A stretch of 64,000 bases of DNA, taken from contig CANMFU010000002.1 of NCBI GenBank assembly GCA_947497295.1, positions 186,001 to 250,000 on the forward strand. The letters are read 5' to 3'. The translations under genes and the position numbers were made by a program. The notes beneath the pieces were generated by a model that did no database searches, was not told the origin of the DNA, and saw only the letters and a program-made list of their open reading frames with translations. This DNA is from an uncultured Roseovarius sp. (GTDB taxonomy: Bacteria; Pseudomonadota; Alphaproteobacteria; Rhodobacterales; Rhodobacteraceae). This document shows, piece after piece, positions 26,165 through 35,902 of the stretch (its first letter is position 1; each line of letters opens with the position of its first letter).

Positions 26165-27973
26165 ATGATACGGATATTTCTGGCCACGGTTTTCGTGATT
26201 TGCGCATCCTTGGGCGTGGCGCAGGCGCAGCAAACAGGCACTCAGCAACAGGTTTGGGTTCAGATCGAAGCACAGCCGAACCTGGCGGCAATTAACGAGG
26301 CATTGCGCCGTCGCTCCGCGACGCTGAATGACGTGAACGGGTTCGATCTGGATGGTTCGGGATGGTACGTCGTGGCGCTGGGGCCGTATGATCAGGACGT
26401 AGCGGACGAAGTTCTGTTTACGTTGCGCCGCGATGGCAGCATACCTCGCGACAGCTATATCACGCAAAGCGCGGAATATGCCCGCCAGATCTGGCCTGTT
26501 GGTGCCGACCTTCTGACGCGGGGCACGGCGAGGATTCCGACAGACCCCAGCGGACCTGGTGATCTGGCAGCGGCGCTGGAGCAAGCCCAGACAGCGCAAT
26601 CAGAAACCACGCAACCGCAGTCGGCACCTGTTCCAGAGCCCGAATTCATTGACGAATCTCCGCGCGAGGCGCGCGCCAGCGAAGCATTGCTCAGCCGTGA
26701 CGAACGGGCCAGCCTACAGGTCGCGCTGGAATGGGCCGGGCATTACCAAGGGCGCATCGACGCCGCGTTCGGCGCAGGCACGCGTCGGTCCATGGTCAAC
26801 TGGCAGGCCGCCAACGGGTATGAGGCAACCGGCATTCTAACCACCCTTCAGCGGAGAGAATTGCTGAAACAGTATAATGCCGTTCTGGACGGTCTGGACC
26901 TGCAGCGCGTTGCCGATCCGAAGGCTGGAATTGAGATGCAGATCCCGCTGGGCGTGGTGAAATTCGCCAGATACGAGCCGCCATTCGCGCATTTCGACGC
27001 GACCGGCGACATTCCGGCGCGCGTTCTGATGATCAGCCAAGAGGGCACGCAGGACACCCTATATGGCCTGTATGACATCATGCAAACGCTTGAGATCGTG
27101 CCGCAGAGCGGGCCGCGTGAACGTGGCAAGGACAGCTTTACCCTGATTGGCGAAAATGCCAGCTTCGTGTCGCATACCGAGGCGCGGATTGACGGCGGGG
27201 AAATCAAGGGGTTCACCCTTATCTGGCCCGCAGGCGACGAAGAGCGGCGCACCCGTCTGTTGCGCGTCATGCAGGACAGCTTTACCCGCACCAGCGGTGT
27301 GTTGGACCCCGGTGCCGGGTACAACGACGCGCAGAGCATTGATTTGATTTCAGGGCTGGAGATCCGCAAGCCTAAATTCTCGCGCTCGGGGTTCTACGTT
27401 GACGGAGGCGGCACAGTGGTAACCACGTCCGAATTTTCCAGTGGCTGTGGCCGTATCACCATCGAAGACGGGCAGGACGCCGACGTCGCCGCAACGGACG
27501 ACGCCTTGGGCGTGTCGGTTCTGCGCCCGCGCGGCGCTGTGGCTCCGATCTCCGTGGCCGCGCTCAGCCAAGGCGCGCCGCGCATCCAGTCCGAAGTGAC
27601 GCTGGCTGGCTATTCCTACGGCGGCGTTCTGGGCGCACCCTCACTGACGTTCGGCACAGTGTCCGATATTCGGGGGCTGAACGGCGAAAAGGGCATCAAA
27701 CGCCTGACACTCGCTGCGCTTGAGGGCGATGCGGGCGGTCCGGTTATGGATGCGGGCGGTGCTGTGCTGGGGATGCTGCTGTCACGCGCGGGTGGTGCGC
27801 GCACCCTGCCCGAAGATGTGGCATTTGCCGCTGGTTCGGATGCATTGGCGCGCTTGCTGGCGGATACCGGGATGGCACCGGGAACGGCCAGCACGTCTGC
27901 TGGCCCGCTTGCTCCGGCGCAGATGTCAGAGCGCGCGGCAGGTATAACCGTGCTCGTCAGCTGCTGGGAATAA
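26165..27973 (+). CDS. Trypsin-fold protein with peptidoglycan-binding domain, apparent pseudoprotease
   Basis: The 602-residue exported protein has a signal peptide ([20 protein letters not shown]), an N-terminal domain resembling SPOR-type repeats ([18 protein letters not shown]), a peptidoglycan-binding-1 domain ([20 protein letters not shown]), and a C-terminal trypsin-like domain. In that last domain the Ser site reads [11 protein letters not shown] instead of GDSGGP. The His site reads [14 protein letters not shown] instead of a HHV-type block. The expected Asp strand reads ALGVSVLRP. All three catalytic residues appear to be lost, so it probably binds rather than cleaves. A GTG four codons upstream (26153) is an alternative start. 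Confidence 0.75.
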   Translation: MIRIFLATVFVICASLGVAQAQQTGTQQQVWVQIEAQPNLAAINEALRRRSATLNDVNGFDLDGSGWYVVALGPYDQDVADEVLFTLRRDGSIPRDSYITQSAEYARQIWPVGADLLTRGTARIPTDPSGPGDLAAALEQAQTAQSETTQPQSAPVPEPEFIDESPREARASEALLSRDERASLQVALEWAGHYQGRIDAAFGAGTRRSMVNWQAANGYEATGILTTLQRRELLKQYNAVLDGLDLQRVADPKAGIEMQIPLGVVKFARYEPPFAHFDATGDIPARVLMISQEGTQDTLYGLYDIMQTLEIVPQSGPRERGKDSFTLIGENASFVSHTEARIDGGEIKGFTLIWPAGDEERRTRLLRVMQDSFTRTSGVLDPGAGYNDAQSIDLISGLEIRKPKFSRSGFYVDGGGTVVTTSEFSSGCGRITIEDGQDADVAATDDALGVSVLRPRGAVAPISVAALSQGAPRIQSEVTLAGYSYGGVLGAPSLTFGTVSDIRGLNGEKGIKRLTLAALEGDAGGPVMDAGGAVLGMLLSRAGGARTLPEDVAFAAGSDALARLLADTGMAPGTASTSAGPLAPAQMSERAAGITVLVSCWE

Positions 27974-28058
27974 ACAAAGGTCGGCGGCAGCGCGTGACGC
28001 CGCCGCCGGAACCCGTTAAGACCGGGCCACACGCCCCAACCCAAGGCCCGGCCCGCAT

Positions 28059-29843
28059 ATGACCAAGCCATCAAAGCCCAAACGCGCAGCGCTCTATTCT
28101 GAGCGGGACCGCGAAAACCTGCGCTGGCTGTGGGCGCGCTATCTGCGGAAAAAGGCACCTTGGCTGATTGTGGTGATGGTGATGATTCTGGTGCAAGGCG
28201 TCGTTTACCAGCAATTCCTGTCGATGACAGAAAGCGGCCTGCGGGTTATCTTTGAAAGCGGCAGCATTGCGGATCTGGTGCAGGTTTGCATTGTCGTTTT
28301 CGTTTTGTTCGCGGTGCGCGGCCTGATGTCCTATCTGGTGCCACGCATCACGATCTGGATCAGCAATGATGCGATATTCCAGATGCGGCGCGACCTGATC
28401 GCTCATATGATGTCGCTGGATCTGGCCTATTTCGAACGCACGAAATCAGGCGAAATCATTCAACGGCTGGTCACGCAGACCCAAGGGCTGGGCGTCTTTG
28501 TCGGTCAAGCCGTCGCCAACGCCGTGCGCGACGCTGTCACGGTCATCATCGTGTCGGGCTATCTGATCTGGAAAAACCCGATCCTGTTCACCACCGCCGT
28601 TGTGGTGCTGCCGTTCATCATCTGGATCATGAACTACGTCTCGGACCGGGTAAAGATCGCGCAAGGCGACGCCGAAACAGCGATGGGCGACTACATGAAC
28701 GGGATCGAAGAGACCGTGAATGGCATGCGCACTGTCAAGATCGCCAGTCAGGAAGGCGTCGAAACCAGCCGCCTGATGAAAGGCACCGGCGCGATCCGCG
28801 ATCTGATGAACCGTGTACAGATCACACAAGCGCTGGTGATGCCGTCAATCGATCTGTCCTCGGCTTTTGTTTACGTGCTGGTGATCGGCGGCGGCGGCTA
28901 CATGGTGCTCAGCCCCAGCTTTGACATGGACGGTGCGGGCATCATCACCTTCCTTCTGGGCATGGTCATGGTGTTTGATCCGGCCCGCCTGCTGGCGCTG
29001 TTCTTTGGCAGTTTGCCGTCCAATCTGGTCCTGCTGGAGCGTATCCGCCGCCTCTATGACGAGCTGCCAAGCATCACGGACAAGCCGGGGGCGCGGACCG
29101 ATTTCGACACGCGCGGAGATATCGTGCTGGAGGATGTGCATTTCTCCTACAGCCCCGACCAGCCGCTCTTTCACGGCCTTGATATGACATTCAAGGGAGG
29201 CGAAGTGTCGGCCATCGTCGGCTCGACCGGGTCAGGCAAGACGACGATCCTGTCTTTGCTGACGCGGCTATATGACACCAAGGGCGGGCGCATAACCATC
29301 GGCGGCCAGCCGATTGACCAGCTGAAGGTTGCTGCGCTGCGAGGCGCCTATTCGGTCGTCGCCCAAGATATCGTGATCTTCAACAATTCGATTTGGGAAA
29401 ATATTCGCTACGTCAATCCGGACGCATCCGATGATGAAGTCTGGCAGGCTGCCGAGAATGCCGAGATCGCGGATTTGATCCGCGCCCGCGGCTCTGCCCC
29501 TGTTGGCCCGAAAGGTGCCCAATTGTCGGGCGGTCAGAAACAACGCATCGCCATCGCGCGCGCGTTTCTGACCGACGCGCCGATCCTGCTCTTGGACGAG
29601 GCGACATCGGCGCTGGATCAGGCGACCGAGGCGCGGATAAAATCCGCGCTGGACCGCCTGACGAAGGGCAAGACAACCATCGTCGTCGCGCACCGCCTGT
29701 CGTCTGTTGCGGATGCCGACCGTATTTTCGTACTGGAGGCCGGCCAACTGGTCGAGGATGGTCGGCACGAGGATTTGCTAAAGCAAAATCGCCTCTATGC
29801 GCAACTTTATCAGGCGCAGAAGCAGGGCTATGATAAGAAGTAG
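28059..29843 (+). CDS. ABC exporter, fused membrane and ATPase domains (MsbA/LapB-like)
   Basis: The 594-residue half-transporter has six membrane segments in residues 28-320 and an ATPase domain with Walker A VGSTGSGKTT (about 388), signature LSGGQKQR (about 489), Walker B ILLLDEATSALD (about 508) and H-loop VVAHRLSS. It is a type-I exporter of the MsbA group. Downstream genes DUF4170, waaA and lpxK make lipid A-core, so flipping lipid A across the inner membrane is the most likely job. It is not a proven MsbA; other lipid-linked substrates are possible. Confidence 0.85.
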   Translation: MTKPSKPKRAALYSERDRENLRWLWARYLRKKAPWLIVVMVMILVQGVVYQQFLSMTESGLRVIFESGSIADLVQVCIVVFVLFAVRGLMSYLVPRITIWISNDAIFQMRRDLIAHMMSLDLAYFERTKSGEIIQRLVTQTQGLGVFVGQAVANAVRDAVTVIIVSGYLIWKNPILFTTAVVVLPFIIWIMNYVSDRVKIAQGDAETAMGDYMNGIEETVNGMRTVKIASQEGVETSRLMKGTGAIRDLMNRVQITQALVMPSIDLSSAFVYVLVIGGGGYMVLSPSFDMDGAGIITFLLGMVMVFDPARLLALFFGSLPSNLVLLERIRRLYDELPSITDKPGARTDFDTRGDIVLEDVHFSYSPDQPLFHGLDMTFKGGEVSAIVGSTGSGKTTILSLLTRLYDTKGGRITIGGQPIDQLKVAALRGAYSVVAQDIVIFNNSIWENIRYVNPDASDDEVWQAAENAEIADLIRARGSAPVGPKGAQLSGGQKQRIAIARAFLTDAPILLLDEATSALDQATEARIKSALDRLTKGKTTIVVAHRLSSVADADRIFVLEAGQLVEDGRHEDLLKQNRLYAQLYQAQKQGYDKK

Positions 29844-29921
29844 GGGTGCTATCGCAGCGCTCTTGCCCCCACGCATCCCAGCCCATAGTTTCGGTTCGAC
29901 GATCCCACCAAGGAGCCCCCC

Positions 29922-30164
29922 ATGACCCAACGCCTTCACCTTGTCTTTGGCGGCGAGCTGACAAACCCGTCAAAGAACGTTTTCAAGAACATCGACGACC
30001 TGCACATTGTCGGCATCTTCCCTGATTACGAGGCCGCCCATCATGCCTGGAAGGCCGAAGCGCAGCGCACGGTCGACAATGCGCATACGCGCTATTTCAT
30101 CGCCCACCTGCACCGCTTGCGGGACGAGGAAACGCCAGCCTCCCCCACCGAAGAACTGGGCTAG
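29922..30164 (+). CDS. DUF4170 protein
   Basis: This 80-residue soluble protein (TQRLHLVFGGELTNPSKNVF, then LHIVGIFPDYEAAHHAWKAE) matches the small DUF4170 family found between lipid A genes in many alphaproteobacteria. The function is unknown. It precedes waaA by nine bases with an intervening GGCCCCGGCG, so the two are co-transcribed. An AGGAG site precedes its ATG. The conserved R-Y-F-I-A-H-L-H-R-L tail is intact. Confidence 0.85.
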   Translation: MTQRLHLVFGGELTNPSKNVFKNIDDLHIVGIFPDYEAAHHAWKAEAQRTVDNAHTRYFIAHLHRLRDEETPASPTEELG

Positions 30165-30173
30165 GCCCCGGCG

Positions 30174-31424
30174 ATGGCGCCATCGCTCAGCCTGGCCACA
30201 TACCTGGCCTGGGCCCGGCGGGGCACCGCCGGAACCGGCGCGGGCTTTGCGCCCACCGGCGCACGGCCTGGCGGCGCGGTGGTATGGGGCCATGCCACCA
30301 GCCTTGAGCATGCCAATGCGCTGGTGCAACTGGTCGAACGGCTGTCGGCGCAGCGCGGCCAGACGCACGGCATGGCCGGGGGCGGGTTGCATTTGCTGCT
30401 GACCACGTCCGACGGCGTGCAACTGCCTGGCCGCCCCCGCGCGCTGACGATCCATCAGCCGTTAGTCGGGGACGCCACCGCAACTGCCGCTGCATTTCTG
30501 GCGCACTGGCGCCCGGATGTCTGCTTGTGGACCGGCGGCGATCTGCGCCCCGCGCTTCTGGCGGCAGCAGACGGCGCCGGGGTACCGCTGATACTGGTCG
30601 ATGCGGATGCGTCTTTGTTGGAGCGGTCGAACTGGCGCTGGCTGCCGGACGTGACCGGCGCGCTTCTGGGCCGGTTCCAGCGGATCATGGCCCGGTCCGA
30701 GGCGACCGCGCGCATCCTGCGCAAGCAAGGCGTGGCTGAGGACCGGCTGTCCGTCACTGGCCTGTTTCAGGAGGGCGCCATCGCCCTGCCCTATGACGAG
30801 CCGCTGCGCGATGAGATGGCAGATGCCCTGCGCGGGCGCCCCATATGGCTGGCCGCGATGATTACCCATAGTGAGCTGGAGGTCGTGCTGACCGCGCATC
30901 AACAGGCCAGCAGGCTGGCGCATCGGCTGTTTCTGATCGTGGCGCCCAACGATCTGTCTGACACAGACGCGTTCCGCAACACGCTCAGGCATGGCAAGTG
31001 GCGCCACTCGATCTGGTCGCAAGGCGGCATGCCCGAGGAGTCGACGCAGGTTCTGCTGGCCGATACGCCCGGCGAAATGGGGCTGTGGTATAGGCTGGCC
31101 ACCATATCGCTGATGGGCAATTCGCTGACGCCCGGCATGGGCGGCAGCGACCCGAACGAGCCGGCCGCCCACGGCTCGGCCATCGTGTACGGCCCGAATG
31201 TCGGGCGCTACCTGCCGAGCTACAAACGCTATGCCGGCGCCGGTGGGGCGCGGATCGTGCGTGATGCAGACACACTGGCCGGTGCGCTGGCGCATCTGAT
31301 TGCGGCTGACCGCAGCGCGACCATGGCCCATGCGGCATGGGAGGTGGCAACGGCAGGAGCCGAGGTGACGGACCACATTCTGGAAATGCTGCACGACATG
31401 CTCGACGATCTGGAAATGCGCTGA
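30174..31424 (+). CDS. waaA: Kdo transferase-like glycosyltransferase (lipid A)
   Basis: The 416-residue protein fits the Kdo-transferase (GT30) family, which adds 3-deoxy-D-manno-octulosonate to lipid IVA. The C-terminal nucleotide-sugar domain has [30 protein letters not shown] and [20 protein letters not shown], the WaaA GGHNPLE-like region. The N-terminal membrane anchor of E. coli WaaA is missing and the N-terminal acceptor motif is diverged (HATSLEH), as in related alphaproteobacterial proteins. It overlaps lpxK by one base (TGATG). Confidence 0.82.
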   Translation: MAPSLSLATYLAWARRGTAGTGAGFAPTGARPGGAVVWGHATSLEHANALVQLVERLSAQRGQTHGMAGGGLHLLLTTSDGVQLPGRPRALTIHQPLVGDATATAAAFLAHWRPDVCLWTGGDLRPALLAAADGAGVPLILVDADASLLERSNWRWLPDVTGALLGRFQRIMARSEATARILRKQGVAEDRLSVTGLFQEGAIALPYDEPLRDEMADALRGRPIWLAAMITHSELEVVLTAHQQASRLAHRLFLIVAPNDLSDTDAFRNTLRHGKWRHSIWSQGGMPEESTQVLLADTPGEMGLWYRLATISLMGNSLTPGMGGSDPNEPAAHGSAIVYGPNVGRYLPSYKRYAGAGGARIVRDADTLAGALAHLIAADRSATMAHAAWEVATAGAEVTDHILEMLHDMLDDLEMR

Positions 31425-32416
31425 TGCGGGCGCCGGAATTCTGGCACCGTCCCGCCTCGGCGCCCGGATTGCGTGCGCGGCTGCTGTCCCCATTCGGCGC
31501 GCTTTATGCCCGCGCCACGGCACGGCGGCTGGCGCAGGGCACGCCGATGCGCGCTGGCGTGCCTGTGATCTGCGTTGGCAACCTGAACGCAGGCGGCACC
31601 GGCAAGACCCCGACGGTGATCGCGCTGGTGCAGCATCTGGTGGCGCGCGGGCGCGCCGTGCATGTGGTCAGCCGCGGCCATGGCGGGCGGCTGGACGGCC
31701 CCGTTCAGGTGGCCCCCCGCGCGCATGGCGCTGCCGATGTGGGCGACGAGCCACTGCTGATTTCCGCTTTCGCGCCCGCGTGGGTCGCCAAGGACCGCGC
31801 CGCCGGAGCCCAAGCCGCAGTAAGCGCAGGCGCCGAGGTGATCGTTCTGGATGACGGATTCCAGAACCCGGCCCTGCACAAGGATATCTCGCTGGTCGTG
31901 GTCGATGCCGTCATCGGCTTTGGCAATGGCCGCTGCCTGCCTGCCGGGCCACTGCGCGAGCCGGTGGGTGTCGGCCTCAAACGCGCCGATCTGCTGCTCT
32001 CGATTGGCGGCGCGGCAGCGCAGGACGCGTTTGGCGCGGCATGGGGTGCTGCGGTGCACCTGCCCCATTTGCGCGGCGTGCTGGCGCCTTTGCAGACAGG
32101 CATGGATTGGGAAGGACTGCGCTGTCTTGCGTTCGCAGGGATCGGCCATCCGGAGAAGTTTTTCGCCACGCTCCGCAGCTTGGGCGCTGATCTTGCCGGA
32201 TTTGAGGCGCTGGACGATCACCAGCCCTTTACCAAAGCGCTGCTAGCGCGACTCGACGCCGAGGCTGGCCGTCTTGGTGCGCAGCTGGTGACCACCGAAA
32301 AGGACGCGGTGCGCCTGCCTGCGTCGTTTCGGCCCAAGGTGCTGACGCTGCCGGTCAGGCTGGACGTCGCGGACTGGTCCGCGCTGGATGCCCGGCTGGA
32401 GGCCTTCGGGTTGTAG
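31424..32416 (+). CDS. lpxK: Tetraacyldisaccharide 4'-kinase
   Basis: The 330-residue kinase phosphorylates the 4' position of the lipid A disaccharide at the inner membrane. The P-loop is [16 protein letters not shown] (about residues 45-60), and [20 protein letters not shown] carries the family DDGFQ motif (usually DDGFQH). [12 protein letters not shown] and [12 protein letters not shown] are also conserved. The ATG at 31424 shares its first base with the waaA stop, so translation is coupled. A frame open further upstream overlaps waaA and is rejected. Confidence 0.94.
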   Translation: MRAPEFWHRPASAPGLRARLLSPFGALYARATARRLAQGTPMRAGVPVICVGNLNAGGTGKTPTVIALVQHLVARGRAVHVVSRGHGGRLDGPVQVAPRAHGAADVGDEPLLISAFAPAWVAKDRAAGAQAAVSAGAEVIVLDDGFQNPALHKDISLVVVDAVIGFGNGRCLPAGPLREPVGVGLKRADLLLSIGGAAAQDAFGAAWGAAVHLPHLRGVLAPLQTGMDWEGLRCLAFAGIGHPEKFFATLRSLGADLAGFEALDDHQPFTKALLARLDAEAGRLGAQLVTTEKDAVRLPASFRPKVLTLPVRLDVADWSALDARLEAFGL

Positions 32417-32431
32417 CCGGGCAGCCATGGT

Positions 32432-33547
32432 TCAGCCGCGTGCGCCCAATTTCGGGGACGCCTTGCCCAGCGATAACTCTGCATCCGAAAACCGGATCGG
32501 TGTGCGCACACCCGGTACGCCATCGGGATCGATCCGCATCCCGCGCGCTACAATCTGCGGGTCGGCGTACACCTCATCCAGCGTATTGATCGGCCCAGCC
32601 GGCACGCCTGCGTCCTCACACGCGGCGAGCAGCCCTTCCTTGGTGAAGGTCTTCGTGCGCTCGGTCAGTGCCGCGCTCAGCTGATCGCGGCGCGCCACGC
32701 GGTCCGAATTGGTTGCATATTCCGCCGCGCTCGCCAGATCAGTCACGCCCAGCAGACCGCAAAGCCGCTGATATTGCGCATCGTTTCCGACCGCGATGAT
32801 AATGTAGCCATCCGAGCAATCGAACACCTGATAGGGCGCCAGATTGGGGTGAAAATTACCGATCCGCCCCGGTGCCTCGCCCGTTGTCAGGTAGTTCATC
32901 GACTGGTTCGCCGTCACCGCGACGGCCACGTCCAGCAGCGCCATGTCGATCTGCTGGCCCTTGCCCGTGACGCTGCGCTGGTGCAGCGCGGCAAGGATGC
33001 CGGTGGTTGCATAGACGCCGGTAAAGATATCCGTGATGGCCACCCCCACACGCTGCGGCTGCCCTTCGGGCGCGCCTGTGATCGACATCAAGCCAGACAT
33101 GCCCTGAATGATATAATCATAGCCCGCGCGATGCGCATAAGGGCCGTCCTGCCCGAACCCGGTGATCGAGCAATAGATCAGCCCCGGAAAATCCTTGGCC
33201 AATGACGCGTAATCCAGCCCGTATTTGACCAGACCGCCCACCTTGAAATTCTCGATGACGATATCGGCCTCGGCAATCAGGGCGCGGACCTTTTCCTGCC
33301 CCTCGGGCGTACGGAAATCGGCGGTGATGCTGGTTTTGCCCCGGTTACAGCCGTGAAAATAGGCGGCAGAGCGGTCGCCCTCGCGCAAAACGAACGGCGG
33401 GCCCCATTGGCGGGTATCGTCGCCCTCGGGGCTTTCGACCTTGATCACTTCGGCGCCCAGATCGGCCAGCGTCTGACCAGCCCAAGGGCCGGCCAGAATG
33501 CGCGCCAGTTCGACGACTTTCAGACCCGATAAAGGTGCGATTGTCAT
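32432..33547 (-). CDS. CaiB/BaiF-family CoA-transferase (class III)
   Basis: The 371-residue enzyme is a class III CoA-transferase. It begins LSGLKVVELARILAGPWAGQTLADLGAEVIKVE with the WAGQ CoA-binding motif, and the catalytic Asp lies in GQQIDMALLDVAVAV (about residue 170). Such enzymes move CoA between carboxylic acids, for example formate/oxalate or succinate/carnitine. The length is a little short of formyl-CoA transferase. The substrate is unknown. It overlaps the dsbA-like gene by four bases, so the two are co-translated even though they have no obvious functional link. Confidence 0.88.
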   Translation of the reverse strand: MTIAPLSGLKVVELARILAGPWAGQTLADLGAEVIKVESPEGDDTRQWGPPFVLREGDRSAAYFHGCNRGKTSITADFRTPEGQEKVRALIAEADIVIENFKVGGLVKYGLDYASLAKDFPGLIYCSITGFGQDGPYAHRAGYDYIIQGMSGLMSITGAPEGQPQRVGVAITDIFTGVYATTGILAALHQRSVTGKGQQIDMALLDVAVAVTANQSMNYLTTGEAPGRIGNFHPNLAPYQVFDCSDGYIIIAVGNDAQYQRLCGLLGVTDLASAAEYATNSDRVARRDQLSAALTERTKTFTKEGLLAACEDAGVPAGPINTLDEVYADPQIVARGMRIDPDGVPGVRTPIRFSDAELSLGKASPKLGARG

Positions 33548-34200
33548 TCTGCCAGCTTCTCGTCCAGGATCTTCTTCAGCTCACCGTAGGACGGGTTGCC
33601 GTATGATTTGCCGTCAACCACCACCGTGGGCGTCGAGGTGATCCCGTCCTTTTCCGCATGCTGGCGGAACCATGCCTCCAGCACTTCGGCCTTTTCCTGA
33701 TCTTCGATGCAGGCCTTGATCTGCTCCTCGCCCAGACCCGCGACCTTGCCGATGCGCACCAGATTATCCATTACATCGCCCATCGTCTTGGCATCCAGCC
33801 ATTTCTGCTGGCGGCTGAACAGCAGATCATTCATGCCAAAGAACCGTGTCGGCCCGGCGCAGCGCGCCAGAAGCGATCCGCGCAGGCCCGCCCCGTCGAA
33901 GAACACGTCGCGGTAAATGTAGCGGATCTTGCCGGTGTCGATGAAATCGCGCTTCACCTCCTGAAAGGTGGTCTCATGGAAACGCGCGCAATGCGGGCAT
34001 GTCAGCGAGGCATATTCAACAACCGTTACCGGCGCGTCCTCGGGGCCCATCGTCATCTCGACGATCGAAGAGGTGTCGACATCGGCGTAATCAACAGCGG
34101 CGTTGGCCGCCCCGGTGGTCTGGCTTCCGCCAAGCTGGGACCATACAATTCCGCCAACAAGGGCCAGCGCGGCAGCGCCGAGCAGCAATCTGCGATTCAT
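33544..34200 (-). CDS. DsbA-family thiol-disulfide oxidoreductase
   Basis: The 218-residue protein has an N-terminal signal anchor (RRLLLGAAALALVGGIVW) and a thioredoxin-fold domain with the redox motif CPHC in YASLTCPHCARFHE, a cis-Pro loop in DGITSTPTVVVDGK and a helical insertion. It belongs to the DsbA/thioredoxin-like group that oxidises or isomerises disulfides in the periplasm. It sits beside the divergent DUF721 and mutY genes, as often in this order. It overlaps the CoA-transferase by four bases. A RBS (GAAAGGA) precedes the ATG. Confidence 0.9.
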   Translation of the reverse strand: MNRRLLLGAAALALVGGIVWSQLGGSQTTGAANAAVDYADVDTSSIVEMTMGPEDAPVTVVEYASLTCPHCARFHETTFQEVKRDFIDTGKIRYIYRDVFFDGAGLRGSLLARCAGPTRFFGMNDLLFSRQQKWLDAKTMGDVMDNLVRIGKVAGLGEEQIKACIEDQEKAEVLEAWFRQHAEKDGITSTPTVVVDGKSYGNPSYGELKKILDEKLAE

Positions 34201-34218
34201 GGAAATATTCCTTTCGGG

Positions 34219-34728
34219 TCAGCGTTTGGATCTGGATAGAACATTTTGCGCCAAGGCTTCAAGCGCAGCGCGCAGCCCGCTGTCGCCCACGGGCGCGGCG
34301 ATATGGCGCGCCTCCTCAGCGGTGGCCGGGTCTGGTGCGCGCGGCGCCTGTTTCGGCGGGCGGTGCTGGAAGCTGGCCTGCCCGTCGGCAAAACCCGTCG
34401 GCGCGGTCTGGGTGATGATGATGCGCGAAATCGCATTGTAGCCATAGACGGCATTGACGCGGGCGCGCAGCCCCTCCTTCTGCATCTCCAGCATTGGCGC
34501 TTGCGCGCCTGTGGTAAGCACCGTCAGCGTCGCCCCCATGCCACCACGCCCATACCCCACCTTGACCGGGCGGGCGATGGCGGCAACATCGGTACCGACG
34601 ATTTCGGTCCATTGCGTCAGCAGGCGCGATTCGGCAAAACCCCGGCTTTCGGATGTCTTGCGAATCCGCTCTTGCAGCAGGGTGCTGGAGCGGGTGAAAC
34701 CCTTGGTTGTGGCGCGGCGCGGCGGCAT
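34219..34728 (-). CDS. DUF721 (DciA-like) protein
   Basis: From MPPRRATTKGF the protein has 169 residues. The N-terminal half (STLLQERIRKTSESRGFAES, LLTQWTEIVGTDVAAIARPV) matches DUF721. The family includes DciA, which helps load replicative helicase in bacteria lacking DnaC. The C-terminal half is poorly conserved and Pro/Ala-rich (PRAPDPATAEEARHIA). AGGAG five bases before the ATG decides the start. An in-frame extension upstream overlaps the divergent mutY gene and is rejected. A replication role is inferred from family. Confidence 0.78.
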   Translation of the reverse strand: MPPRRATTKGFTRSSTLLQERIRKTSESRGFAESRLLTQWTEIVGTDVAAIARPVKVGYGRGGMGATLTVLTTGAQAPMLEMQKEGLRARVNAVYGYNAISRIIITQTAPTGFADGQASFQHRPPKQAPRAPDPATAEEARHIAAPVGDSGLRAALEALAQNVLSRSKR

Positions 34729-34809
34729 TGGTTGATCTCCTGACGTCAGGGGCCAGTTTAGGGCAAGCGGCGGTGCACGCCAGCAGATAGCACGAATGGA
34801 ACATAAAGA

Positions 34810-35874
34810 ATGCGTGAGACGGCGAGGACTGCCGATTTGCTGGACTGGTATGACGTTCATGCGCGGAACATGCCGTGGCGCGTCGGCCCGGCGCGGCGCG
34901 CCTTGGGCGAATTGCCCGATCCCTACCGTATCTGGCTGTCCGAAGTCATGCTGCAGCAAACCACTGTTGCCGCCGTTATCGCCTATTTTCAACGCTTTAC
35001 CGCCCGCTGGCCGACTGTGGCGGACCTTGCCGGGGCCGATGACGGCGATGTGATGGGCGAATGGGCCGGGCTGGGATATTACGCGCGCGCCCGCAATCTG
35101 CTGAAATGTGCGCGGGCGGTGGTAGCCGATCATGGCGGTCGGTTTCCTGCAGACCACGCCGCGCTGCTGGAACTGCCGGGTATCGGCCCCTATACCGCCG
35201 CCGCCATCGCGTCGATCGCATTCGATGCGCCCGAAACGGTGGTAGATGGCAATGTCGAACGCGTCATGGCCCGCCTGCATGACATCCACACCCCCCTGCC
35301 CGCCGCCAAGCCCGAGCTGACCGCCGCTGCCGCCGCCCTGACGCCCGCGCAGCGCCCCGGCGATTATGCCCAAGCGGTGATGGATCTGGGCGCGACCATC
35401 TGCACCCCGCGCAATCCTGCCTGCGGCATCTGCCCATGGCGCGATCCCTGCGCGGCGCGCGCTGCCGGCACCGCGCAGGAGCTGCCGAAAAAGACACCGA
35501 AGAAACCCAAGCCCACCCGCCATGGCATTGCCTATGTCGCCCAGCGCAGCGACGGCGCGATCCTGCTGGAGCGGCGCGCAGATCGCGGGCTTTTGGGCGG
35601 GATGCTGGGCTGGCCCGGCAGCGACTGGACCGAAGACGCGGCCGCACCGGCGCCGCCGCTGGAGGCCGATTGGCAAACCCTGAACGAGGAGGCGCGCCAC
35701 ACCTTCACCCATTTCCATCTGCGTCTTAACATCGCATTGGCGCAGGTCGGCATGGATGCGGCCCCGTTAAAGGGCGATTTTATCCCATTGGCACAGTTTC
35801 AGCCCGCGCAACTGCCGACGGTGATGCGCAAAGTCTTTGATCTGGCGCGTGAAAAGCTGCAAAAGCTGGGCTAG
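34810..35874 (+). CDS. mutY: A/G-specific adenine DNA glycosylase
   Basis: The 354-residue enzyme removes adenine mispaired with 8-oxoguanine. It has the helix-hairpin-helix LPGIGPYTAAAIAS (about 122-136) with catalytic Asp in VVDGNVERV, the catalytic Glu region WLSEVMLQQTTV, and an iron-sulfur cluster with Cys spacing 6-2-5 (CTPRNPACGICPWRDPCAA). The C-terminal half is the NUDIX-like MutT domain that senses 8-oxoG (ILLERRADRGLLGGMLGWPG). It is divergent from the DUF721 gene. alkB starts 28 bases after its stop. Confidence 0.95.
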   Translation: MRETARTADLLDWYDVHARNMPWRVGPARRALGELPDPYRIWLSEVMLQQTTVAAVIAYFQRFTARWPTVADLAGADDGDVMGEWAGLGYYARARNLLKCARAVVADHGGRFPADHAALLELPGIGPYTAAAIASIAFDAPETVVDGNVERVMARLHDIHTPLPAAKPELTAAAAALTPAQRPGDYAQAVMDLGATICTPRNPACGICPWRDPCAARAAGTAQELPKKTPKKPKPTRHGIAYVAQRSDGAILLERRADRGLLGGMLGWPGSDWTEDAAAPAPPLEADWQTLNEEARHTFTHFHLRLNIALAQVGMDAAPLKGDFIPLAQFQPAQLPTVMRKVFDLAREKLQKLG

Positions 35875-35902
35875 ACTGCGCCAACCTTTTCGGAGCCGCC
35901 CC

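Noticed and set aside
34729-35718. Upstream in-frame extension of the DUF721 gene
   Set aside because: It overlaps mutY on the other strand. A good ribosome-binding site lies at the 34728 start.
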